Shown here: one piece after another, positions 54,880-64,000 of the stretch
Layout of the letters: each line of letters begins with the position of its first letter
How positions within the stretch are numbered: the first letter of the stretch is position 1
Assembly (NCBI GenBank): GCA_032719365.1
Contig: CM064863.1
Location: forward strand, 62,955,583 to 63,019,582
Reading direction: 5' to 3'
DNA from: Prinsepia uniflora
Lineage: Eukaryota; Streptophyta; Magnoliopsida; Rosales; Rosaceae
DNA: 64,000 bases
Program-made: the position numbers and the translations under genes
Notes under the pieces: model-generated
What the model saw: the letters and a program-made list of their open reading frames with translations, nothing else
Databases searched by the model: none
What the model was told of the DNA's origin: nothing

Positions 54880-57800
54880 TGTAACGACTCGTCCCAAATT
54901 CCTAGCTTAGATTAGTGACTAATCACGATTAGTGAGGTTAATCGGTGATTAGTTGGGCGAAATCGAACGAACGATGCAAAATGACCGTTTTGCCCCTGAT
55001 CGTGGGCAAAACGTTGAATTTTCATTCAGGAGGTCAAATGGACGTTGACCGATGACCGTGACGTAATTCGTGACTCACGAGTTCATAGACCAGTGGCACG
55101 TTCAATTCTGACGTTCGACGAGGAAGTTATGACGTTCGGAAGTTTAGGGGAATTTTGGTAATTATGGTTAAAAAGGGGCAAATGTTGACTTTTTGACCAA
55201 AAGGTCCGATGGCCGAGGGCCAAAGACCGTTACGTAGATGGAGACGATACGAATCCATAGACATGCGGCACACTGAAATCGGACTTCGAACGGGAGAGTT
55301 ATGGGTCACGGAAGTTCGATTTCACTATGCACGTACTTCGAGACGGGGATGATTTGGCAATTGCTGATTGGGCCAGATATTTTGAGTGGATCCCGTGGAT
55401 AAGTGACAACTGTCACTCATCCCATTGGGCAAACCCCTAAAAAGTGGATCTAACTTAATTAAATAATATTAATCTAATATTTTATAATTAATCTAATTAA
55501 CTCATCTCTAATCCTAGCCATCCATTCCATCCCTCAACCAATCCTCACCATCCATTATTCCCTCTCTCATCAGCCATCATCTCTTCTTTGTTCATCCTCA
55601 AACCCGAACCCCCCCTTATGCACCATTTCTTCATTTTCTTCAAAACACACAAACACCACACACACCTCATCGTCATTCATCCTCTGAGCACGAATATGAC
55701 CATGAGGAGATGGTGAAAGGCTGAGGATGCCAAGCCACGGCTGGGGACGGCGGAGGCCATGGCGGGTGGAGGTCGACCGTGAGGTAAAAATATTTAAAAT
55801 TTGAAGTTTGGTTTTAATGGGTTTTACTCGATTCCTTTAATTGGGTAAGGTTTCTGGGGACTTAGGGAGACGTTTGGGATTGGTTTCGAGGCCTAGGACG
55901 GCCGGGAGTGGCCATGAACGGCGGAGGAATGCACGGCCGCCATGACCGAGCTTGGAAGGAACGAGTTTGGGAGGTTTTTCAGTTTTTAATTAGTTAGAAA
56001 GTTAGGGTTAGATGTTAGGATCAAATTAGAATTAAAAAGGAACAAAATGGAGTAGAAATGGACGGTTTTGAACGGTGAACCAGTCGAGCCGGTCCGGTCC
56101 GGTTAGAACCAGCGAACCCGGTCGGCGGGAGGTTGCTAGTGACACTGTTCACCGCGCGTGATCTCACGCGCAGGTGACTTCCTAGGGCGCGTGGGGGCGC
56201 GTGAGACACTATTTGGGAATGTTGTCAACATGTGAAACACTCTATTCGATGTAACGAACATTTTGAGACTGGTTTCGTGTCGATCGGACACTGTCTCGAT
56301 AATGTTCGGGGCATTGGTAGGAGGTTAATTAAGTAGTTAGTAACCTTCTATTACGATTTGGACAGGTTCGGGAGTCCCGGTGATAGTGATCGGCTCGGGA
56401 GAGCCTACGACACGCAAATCAAGGCGGTAGCTCGGACGGTCTGTGAGTGGACCTTGTTTTCTAAATTGGTGCGTGCATAAATGTTTATTATATGTTTTAA
56501 ATACTTGTTTGTGATGCCATGAGTGCATTTGGATGTGTGTTTACGCATAGGCACATATTTCGAGGTTTCGGCGTTATACGGTGCCTATACGGGTCTGTAT
56601 TCTTTTATTGGTCTAAATTAAATGGTTTTGAATTTCTAAAATAATAAACTCGGGTATGAGACCCATTTGGTTTGGTCTTGGGCATATGACTCTAGTTACA
56701 ACCTACGGGTCTAAATCGTGGTCGTGGCAGGTGCTATGTGCACGGCGATCGACGATACGACGCTCGCCTCCGAATTGGGATGTGTTCCTTCCAGAGAGGT
56801 CACGATGCACGATTCGTGGTCGGGCAGCCTGGGGAGGCTCGACTCCGGAGTGCTGACGGTTCAGGAGATCGATCGGTGATGAGTACACCATGATCTTGTG
56901 GTGGTCGCGTCGGTTGATACGTTCACGGCGACATACCAGGATTGAGGGTGGTCCTGGATGGATGGTTGCACGCATCACTGTGATCGGAGTCGTAACTGAC
57001 CCTTAGATATCAGGCACGGTGCCCAGTTGAGTCATATGTTCGGGCACGAGACCTAGTTGTTTTACACTGATGATTTCGGGTCAGGGACCCTAGATGGATT
57101 TTCAAGTTCATGACGGTTTATGGGAACCGGCATGAACTCTGGAAAGGTCATTGTGGTTCATGACGGTTTATGGGAACCGACATGAACCTTTGTCAGGTTA
57201 TTCTGGTTCATGACGGTTTATGGGAACCGGCATGAACCCTGGTTAATGGATGTTATGGATCATGATGGTTCAAGGGAACCGGGCATGAATGTTTATGTTA
57301 TGTATATATATGTATTCATATACCTTCCTTTACTTTTATTATCTCCTCCAGGGAGGGTCGTTGGCCTGGGTGGACCCCGGAGTAGCCACGGAGCACCGAC
57401 TGAGTGGAGTCACCCCCCAGTTGGGTTACTTACTCTCAGGAAGGCTATGATTACTATTACCTTGGGTAGGGTCAACGGTCTGCGGACATTGATCTTGACT
57501 TTGAGAAGACTCGGATTGAGACCTGGGTAGCACGCGCGTAGCTTTGGAAACCGTGACAGGATTGGTTGTGTGAATTATATGTATATATCATGTATGCTTG
57601 ACGAGGTATATGATACGATATATGATGTGTGTTTACACAGGTTTTGGGCAGTGTCCCGTATGGTTGGTTTCTTATGGTTTGGGCCGAGTCCCTTGTGGAT
57701 TTGGGCAGTGGCCCATATGGTCGTTTTCCTGATGGTTCTTTCCACCTTGGTTTTGGGCTTAGTTCCCACATATGGTTTATTTTGGATAAATGGTTTTTGA

Positions 57801-58087
57801 ATGCATGCATGCTTTTTAGTGAAGGGTACAAATGTCTTCTTATGAAATGTTTTTATAAACTCTTGTTTTGTCCACTCACAGCTTTTAATGTTTTGACTGC
57901 CCTTCAGGTTGACATCGGATGTGGACTGTAGCAGAGACCGAGATATCACATTCCTCCTCCGGATCCTGGCATACTCTGATAGCCCGGGAGGGCAAAGGTC
58001 GGAAATATTCCTTGTCTGACACTTTGAGTCTGACGGGAGTAGGGTCATCCCGCGTTAATCCCAGGGGGATTGAGATGGGTCCTGTCA
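54880..58087 (+). mobile_element. Solo LTR nested in the second LARD's 3' LTR
   Basis: It starts TGTAACGACTCGTCCC and ends GAGATGGGTCCTGTCA, with an exact AATCA duplication at 54875-54879 and 58088-58092. The empty site is seen in the sister LTR near 50435-50445. Contents: donor-like GAG/GTAAAA at 55784; stem GCGCGTG...CACGCGC near 56153; CTGTGAGTGGAC at 56441-56452; GGGTC-AGG-GACCC near 57078; a 50-bp array at 57105-57290; GTCCACTCACAG at 57870-57881; acceptor-like CCTTCAG ending at 57907. Confidence 0.94.
57105..57290 (+). repeat. 50-bp tandem repeat with hairpin potential
   Basis: GGTTCATGACGGTTTATGGG begins at 57105 (first base differs), 57155 and 57205, an exact 50-bp period, and a degenerate fourth copy follows from about 57255. 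Each unit holds nested inverted arms, GGTTCATG with CATGAACC and CGGTT with AACCG. Related single copies occur in the sister LTRs near 51366 and 59014. Confidence 0.95.
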
Positions 58088-59738
58088 AATCAGCCTTTCG
58101 ATGTAACAAACATTTTGGGACTGGTTTCGTGTCGATCGGACATCGTTTCGATAGGTTTCGGAGTGTCCGAAGGTTTAGGATCGACTTTAAAAATAGTTAA
58201 ATATTTGGGAAAATTACGAGGCTTTAGTGAGAGGTTAATAAGGTAGTTAGTAACCCTCTATTACGACTTGGATAGGTTTGGAGGTCCCAGTGACGACGAT
58301 TGGCCCAGGAAAGCCATATGACACGCGTATCGAGGCGGCAGCTCAGACGGTCTGTGAGTGGACCTTGTTTTCTAAATTTATGCATGCATAAATGTTTATT
58401 ATATATTTTAATACTTTTTTGTGATGCCATGAGTGGATTTGTGTGTGGTTACGTATTGACACGTATTTCGAGGTTTTTGCCTTATATGGTGACTATACGG
58501 GGTTGTATTTCTATGTTGGTTTAATTGAAGTAGTTTTGGATTTAAAAAGGATAAACTCGGGCATGAGACCCATTTTTTTTGTCTCGGGAATATGACCCCA
58601 TTGATGACCTACGGGTCTGAGTCGTGGTCGCGGAGGGTACTATGTGCACGGTGACGGACGATACGACTCTCGCCTCCAGACTGGGATGTGTTCCTTCCAG
58701 AGTGGTCACGATGCACGATCCGTTGTCGGGCAGCCGATGGAGGCTCAACTATGGAGTGCGGACGGTTCAGGATATCGATCGGTGATGGGTGCACCATGAT
58801 CTTGTGGTGGTCGCGTCGGTTGATATGTTCACAGCGACATACCGGGATTTAGAGTGGTCCTAGACGGATGGTTACACGCATCACTTTGATCGGAGTCTTG
58901 GCTGACCTTGAGATATCGGGCACGATGCCCAGTTGAGTCATGAGTTCAGGCACGCGGTCCAGTTATTTTACGTTTATGATTTCGGGTCGAGGACCCTAAA
59001 TGGATTTCTGGATTCATGACGGTTTATGGGGACCGGGCATGAATGTTTTCGTCATATATATATATATATTCATATACCTTCCTTTATTTGGAATGTCTCC
59101 TCCGGGGAGGGTCGTTGGCCTAGGTGGACCCCGGAGTAGTCACGGAGCACTAACTGAGTGGAGTCGCCTCCTTTGGGTACCTTACTCTTAGGAGGGCATG
59201 GATTGTAACCTCAGGGAGGGTCATTGATCTACGAACATTGGCTTGGGTGGACCCTTAGAGACTTGGGCTTTGAGACCCCGGGTAGCGTGCGCGTAGCTTT
59301 AGAAACCGTGACAGGATTGATAACATGATTTATATGTATATACTATATGATATGTGATGTGTACAGGTTTTGGGCTGAGCCCCACATAGATTTGGGAAGT
59401 GGCCCGTATGGTTGGTTTCTTTAGGGTTCTTTTGGATAAACGGTTTTTGAATGCATGTAGGCTTTTTAGTGAAGGGTACAAATGTCTTTATGAAAACGTT
59501 TTATAAATTATTATTTTGCCCACTCACAGCTTTTAAATGTTTTGACTACCCTTCAGGTTCACAGCGGATGCGGGCTGTAGTAGAGACTGAGACATCACAT
59601 ACCTCCTCTGTATCTTGACGTACTCTGAAGCCCGAGCGGACTAAAGTTGGAATTTCCCTTGTCTGACACTCCGTGTCAGACGGGATCAGGCGCGTCCCGC
59701 GTTAATCCAGGGGGATTGGGACGGGTCCTAACAATTAA

Positions 59739-60599
59739 CATCTTGTATCTTAATTAGAAACATAAATATTATATATTATCTTTTCGTTTCACGTATTTAT
59801 GAATGTATGGTAGACGAATTGAAAACGATACAAGCTTAACATGACAAGTACTACAATCCTAACAACTATATATATATTTATAATTTAAAATATGGAACTC
59901 AATGAAATTTTATAGCGGAAAGTGACTTTAGGGGCCATAAATTATTCGAAATGTCATGATGTAAACTTTAAAAGCTTGCAGTGAGATGAAAATAAATATA
60001 TAAACTTTTTCATATTTAGTTCAAATTTAAAAAACCAACAGAAATCATGAGTTATATAGCTCACAGTTGTAAAAATGAGATATTAAGATTTCAAAAAATA
60101 TTTTAAGTATATATTAACAACTTTAAAGTCATTTGAGACAACTACTATCATTTATGATTCCCAAAAATTCTGCTTTTTAAATTTTCTAAGCTAAAAAGTA
60201 TGAATCCCACTAAATTCGGTAGTGCTATCATGAAAATGAAACCACCCCCCTCCAACAAAGGCATGAACATATCCAAGAAAGAATTGCTAGATCTATCAGG
60301 AAAGGTGACATCAACGAACCAAAGAAGAAGGAAGAGAAATGATTGCGAAGAGGTGGAACTGGGAAAGAGGCTAGAGAAGATAGGGAAGTGGAAAGGAGGA
60401 GAGAAAGTGTGAGGGCTGCCACCGACCCTAGCCATAGCCAGGGCCGACAACTAGAGTTTGAGGTGTATGGGTTTCTTTCGTTCGCTTGAAGTGAGAAAGC
60501 AGAGTTGAGTAGTACTATTTGAACACACTAAATTGGTCATAGTTAATGATTATATTGATGTGACAATCAATGAACGGGTAATATTTCAAAAAATTTAAT
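59739..60599. other. AT-rich DNA, no supported gene
   Basis: Contains a modestly GC-rich stretch at about 60230-60440 with overlapping frames on both strands (for example minus 60450-60148). I cannot match these to a family. It may be the flank of the LINE that follows. Confidence 0.4.
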
Positions 60600-61349
60600 C
60601 ATTTTGTATTTATATATTTTTATAATTCAAATGTATTAATAAGGGAGGGGGCCCAAAAGGAATAAAGAGGCACGAGAGGCTGGATATACCAACAACTCAC
60701 CACAACTGAAGAAAAAGGGGCAACAAAGGGCAAGCCCAGGGAAAATGACCAACCACGCAATGAGACTATAACATGTAAACACACCACAAAACAGACATAG
60801 AAACCCCAAAAAAAAAAACTAGTGGCAATTACATCGTCACATCCCAACATAACACCACCAAAGAGTTAGACTGAGAAGGCTTTACAAGTAAAGAACTCAT
60901 ATGCCCCCTATCCATGTTGGACACAGCAAGAAGGACTACAGTCAAAGTGCTCCTACAATTAGATAAGACCCGAGCTATAATTTCTTTTCTTCTAGATACA
61001 GTAGACAGAACACACCAGAAAAAGCTTAAGGATAGAGGATGCAAGAGAATTTCGACGCCAATTCCTAGTTGCGTAAACAATTACTGCCAACCACGAAGAA
61101 AAAGACCAAGGCTGCCTACACTTAGCTAAAACACGGCTCCAAATCCTAGCGCTGAAGGGGCAATCAAAGAAAAGGTGATCATGGGATTCCGGAGAAGCAT
61201 CACATCGAACACAAGTTCCTGAAGAGTTCTAGGAGAAGTGGCTAATTCGATCAAAGCTGGCTAGGTGCAGGTTTATGGCTAGTTAGAGGATAAAAGACGT
61301 ATGAGGAATAGCCTCTGGAAACCAAACAACATGGTCCCAATGGAACTTA
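60600..61349 (-). pseudogene. LINE ORF2 C-terminus and 3' end (first part)
   Basis: On the minus strand 61340-61080 encodes WDHVVWFPEAIPHTSFIL, then LAINLHLASFDRISHFS and CVRCDASPESHDHLFFDCPF. This is the plant LINE zinc-binding domain (zf-RVT) with its Cys/His ligands. It is followed by RIWSRVLAKC and a decayed tail. The 3' untranslated part near 60780-60600 is T-rich and ends TTAATACATTTGAATTATAA, typical of plant LINE ends. Stops interrupt the frame. The upstream part resumes at 63321 beyond the nested solo LTR. Confidence 0.8.
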
Positions 61350-63315
61350 TAACAGGACCTGTCTCGAATTTCCTTGAAAACCAAACTGGTCCTGCTCCCG
61401 TCAAACAATTCTTATCAGACAAGGGACAATAAAACTAAATCGAATTTTCCCTTGCGGAGTTACCGCCACGTATCCCCGTTAAGGATTGAATTTACTATTC
61501 TGACCTCGATCAGCCCAGGGTTATAATTTTCATAAATTGAAACGTCAACAATAATCACAACGAAACATAATTCATCATAACATTTCTTGTATTATTGCTT
61601 TAATCCGTGTTCAATACGAAACATAGACATGGGCAATTTATAAGCATAAAGGAATGGATCATTCATTAGTTATACTATTTATTTCATTATGGTTCAACAA
61701 TGACCCAAAATGATCTTATAATTATATTTCATTATTTTTAGGATTTTATTAAGAATTTAAATAACATACATAAATAACAAAAATCAAATATACTCTCAAC
61801 CATGCATTCCTTAATTCTACAAATGTCCAACTATAAGGATGTGTAACATATTCCCATAACAATCATAATTTCATGCATTAATTCCTCATAACTTTCCCTC
61901 ATGAAGTTAATTTTCATTTAAGGGCTATTAAGAATCCAATTAACCTTAACAACTTTTTTTATGTCTAATTTCACTATAATCCATTTAATTGAGTATTCCA
62001 AGTTTATTTGAATTCTTAAGTCATCAAATAAAATGAATAATAAAAGAAAAGGTCTACAAATTACATTAACAATCATAATTTCGTAATTATTATTATCAAA
62101 TACTTATCATCTTATCCTCATTTCATCACAAATCCTCATATTTACATCATTGTAACCTCATGTTATTTATGCATTCATCACCATGATCACATTGTCCAAA
62201 CAAATGATGATCAAGCCCCTTAAATTAATACCCAATTACCATGAAGATTCCCAAATTATTCATATAAAATTTCCTATATTAATTACCAAATTTTATAATA
62301 AACATATAACATCAAAATTCAAAAACACATTCAAATGATGCCCAATTGATCCAAACATTATACCATTAAACTCAAAAATACAATATAAACATTTTTCAAG
62401 TTGATTGGAAGTCCAGAAGGTGAGGCATGCGCCACCTCTAGCCCTCGCGCAGTGGTTTCAGATCGAGCGACTCGCGACCTTGACCAGGTTCTAAATTCCT
62501 TGTTTTTCGACCTTTCTCATCCCTTTCGCATCCAAAATATTCTAACATATCCTAGAAAGGATCTATCGTGTCAAAAACATAAAAAACTTACCTTGAAGCT
62601 CTGGTTCGACTCCATCACCTACACCCGTCCTTTACCTAAGTTCTTCCGAGGTTTCCCCGCGTCCAAATGTCGTTCTTTGACCCAAAATGGTCATAAAGGC
62701 TACCACATAGCTCTCGTACACTTAGTTTCGAGCGAGAAAGTCTCGGTACCTTGTGACGACCTACGCCCATTTTTGAGTTTCACGACCATGGTGGTTCTTC
62801 CTCCATTCCTAAATTTTCTTCGTGTTCTCCTTCTCCTTTCTCTTTCTTCTCTTCATTTTCTTCCCTTTGTTTCTCCTTCCCTCACAGGTTGTTCTGTGCT
62901 TTCATGATCTTTTTTCTATTTCGGCTTTCCAGCATCATTTTTCTGCCAAGCTCTACCGACCACCAAAATATACACACAAATCCCGATTTTATAGAATGGG
63001 TAGGTCGGTGAGAGAAAAGGAGAAAAGAATAAAGAAAAATCTGGAAGAGTCTAGACCCCTCTTGTAAACTTACAAAATTGCCATTGATAATAAAATTACC
63101 AAAATGCCTCTATTCATTCGTGACCCATAACAAATCTATTTGACTTCTATTTTCAACATACTACCTGTCTATAGATTCAGAATTCTGAGACCTTTATCAT
63201 GGTTCTCACGGCACGTCCAAAATTTTTCCCGATAAAAAAGTCAACCCTATAGGGGCAAATGGTCATTTTCCCTTATATTTTCCAATTTTACTTTTTATCG
63301 AGGTTCGGCCATTAA
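61350..63315 (-). mobile_element. Diverged solo LTR, minus strand, in the LINE
   Basis: The left end TAACAGGACCTGTCTCG and right end CGAACC... on the minus strand (TTAATGGCCGAACCTCG) are worn versions of the family termini. The flanks ACTTA (61345-61349) and CCTTA (63316-63320) differ by one base, and the LINE frame RDRGAK / KFHWDHVVW joins across it. A donor-like CAAG/GTAAGT lies at 62591 on the minus strand. The acceptor, 12-mers and hairpin array are not recognisable, so it is the oldest or most distant copy. A 168-aa plus frame (62401-62907) inside it has no recognisable family. Confidence 0.75.
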
Positions 63316-63320
63316 CCTTA

Positions 63321-64000
63321 GCACCACGATCTCGGATACACTCCCACATGGAAGAAGAAGAGAACTTCCCACTGATCCTAGGTTCCCACCCAAAATAGTC
63401 ATCAATGCCATGGGACAGAGCTAAATGCTCAATAGCATGAGACAAAACCTACATAAAGTCCAAAGACGAAATCGGCCAAGACCAACTAGAACCACAAAAA
63501 ATAGAAGAGATCCTAGCATCCTGATCAATCCCCAAAAGAATCACAACAATATCATCTCATCTATCAAGAAGAGGACCATGGGGATACCATGCATGAAACC
63601 AAAAGTAAATTTTAGGACCACCCCCACCATAGCCTTATAAGGGGATTCACTAAAGGCTGACGCTTCAAGAGCTTACAGAAATTCAAAGAACGGTTAAAGG
63701 GAGAGGAAAGGGACTAAAAACACCTATCCTCAATCAAACAAGCTTTCGCCCACTCACCCAAAAGGCTAGACCTATTAGAAGAGAAAATGAACCAAATATG
63801 ACCAGCCATTTAAGAAAAGTTCCATTTATGCAAGTCCATAATGCCAAGACCCCCTTCATTTATTGGCCTACACATAATGTTCCAAGAAATCTTAGCACAA
63901 TATCTTCCTTACTCTTTCTCGGAACACAGAAATTGCAAAAAGTTTGCCCAATATTCCTGAGAATTTTATTAGGACGGAAGAGGTGGATAGCACAAAAAAC
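63321..64000 (-). pseudogene. LINE ORF2, upstream part, running off the window
   Basis: On the minus strand about 63900-63770 reads CAKISWNIMCRPINEGGLGI, then DLHKWN, the segment after the reverse transcriptase where plant LINE proteins have AK.SW..VC.P..EGGLG. Nearer the LTR, FSSSSMWECIRDRGAK leads into the zf-RVT domain at 61340. Stops (for example after KWNFS) show it is dead. The reverse transcriptase itself is beyond the window. Confidence 0.8.

Larger units (their letters stand above)
49407..59733 (+). mobile_element. Second LARD-like element, complete, with a nested solo LTR
   Basis: 5' LTR 49407-52084 (2,678 bp), interior 52085-53871 (1.8 kb) and 3' LTR 53872-59733, which is 2,649 bp after removing the nested solo LTR at 54880-58087 and its target repeat. 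The flanks TTTAA (49402-49406) and ATTAA (59734-59738) differ by one base. A primer-binding site and purine tract are present; no retroviral-type protein can be read in the interior. It belongs to the LTR group with GGGCC-type hairpins. It is related to the first LARD, but the interior is less than half as long and mostly different in sequence. Confidence 0.9.
53872..59733 (+). repeat. 3' LTR of the second LARD, split by a solo LTR
   Basis: Parts 53872-54879 and 58093-59733 align with the 5' LTR; about 50 bases of the GC-rich stem region are missing near 54840. It keeps the donor-like CAAG/GTATCAG at 54447, CTGTGAGTGGAC at 58352-58363, GCCCACTCACAG at 59518-59529, acceptor-like CTTCAG ending at 59556 and the 9-bp stem near 59662-59682. 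Confidence 0.9.

Noticed and set aside
62401..62907. 168-aa plus-strand frame
   Set aside because: It lies wholly inside a solo LTR, has no recognisable motif and matches LTR sequence classes seen elsewhere.

Overview
This is nuclear DNA of a flowering plant, almost certainly a eudicot. The evidence is plant-type CACTA genes, Ty3/gypsy and LINE fragments, a TRIM element, a plant proline-rich cell-wall protein and a zinc alcohol dehydrogenase-like fragment with introns. The species is not readable from the sequence. The window is a deep nest of transposable elements with little host coding sequence.

Layout. 1-799: a Ty3/gypsy pol fragment fused to a broken TRIM LTR. 800-29817: one CACTA (En/Spm) element on the minus strand, missing its 3' end. 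It has been split by a 12.8-kb LARD-type element (1688-14488, itself holding a solo LTR at 2636-5372), a solo LTR (16396-19730), a complete 638-bp TRIM (24061-24698) and a solo LTR (26935-29752, holding a TRIM solo LTR). 29818-36518: AT-rich host DNA with a decayed proline-rich gene and a small DNA transposon flanked by a 9-bp repeat. 36445-39783: an alcohol dehydrogenase-like gene fragment split by a solo LTR. 40040-45010: gypsy pol split by a solo LTR, a LINE RNase H fragment and an LTR fragment. 45011-49406: host DNA with a probably intact proline-rich protein gene, a possible small secreted peptide gene and a hAT-like MITE. 49407-59733: a second LARD-like element with a solo LTR nested in its 3' LTR. 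59739-64000: the 3' part of a LINE split by a further solo LTR.

Most of the window belongs to one LTR superfamily (start TGTAACGACCCGTCCC, end GGGTCCTGTCA) with LTRs of roughly 2-3.3 kb. I find two full elements, neither with visible gag-pol, and seven solo LTRs, most with 5-bp target duplications. The most unusual signal lies inside these LTRs. Nearly every copy has a splice-donor-like site about 1 kb in and an acceptor-like site 180-300 bp before the end. Between these sits an inverted pair of 12-mers (CTGTGAGTGGAC / GTCCACTCACAG), each next to a CATGCATG-type motif. The pair brackets an array of tiny hairpins whose stems differ by compensatory changes. Two LTR groups carry unrelated hairpin sequences (GAGT-TTAAAG-ACTC versus GGGCC-n-GGCCC) at the same place. 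I know of no description of this, but no literature or database search was possible.
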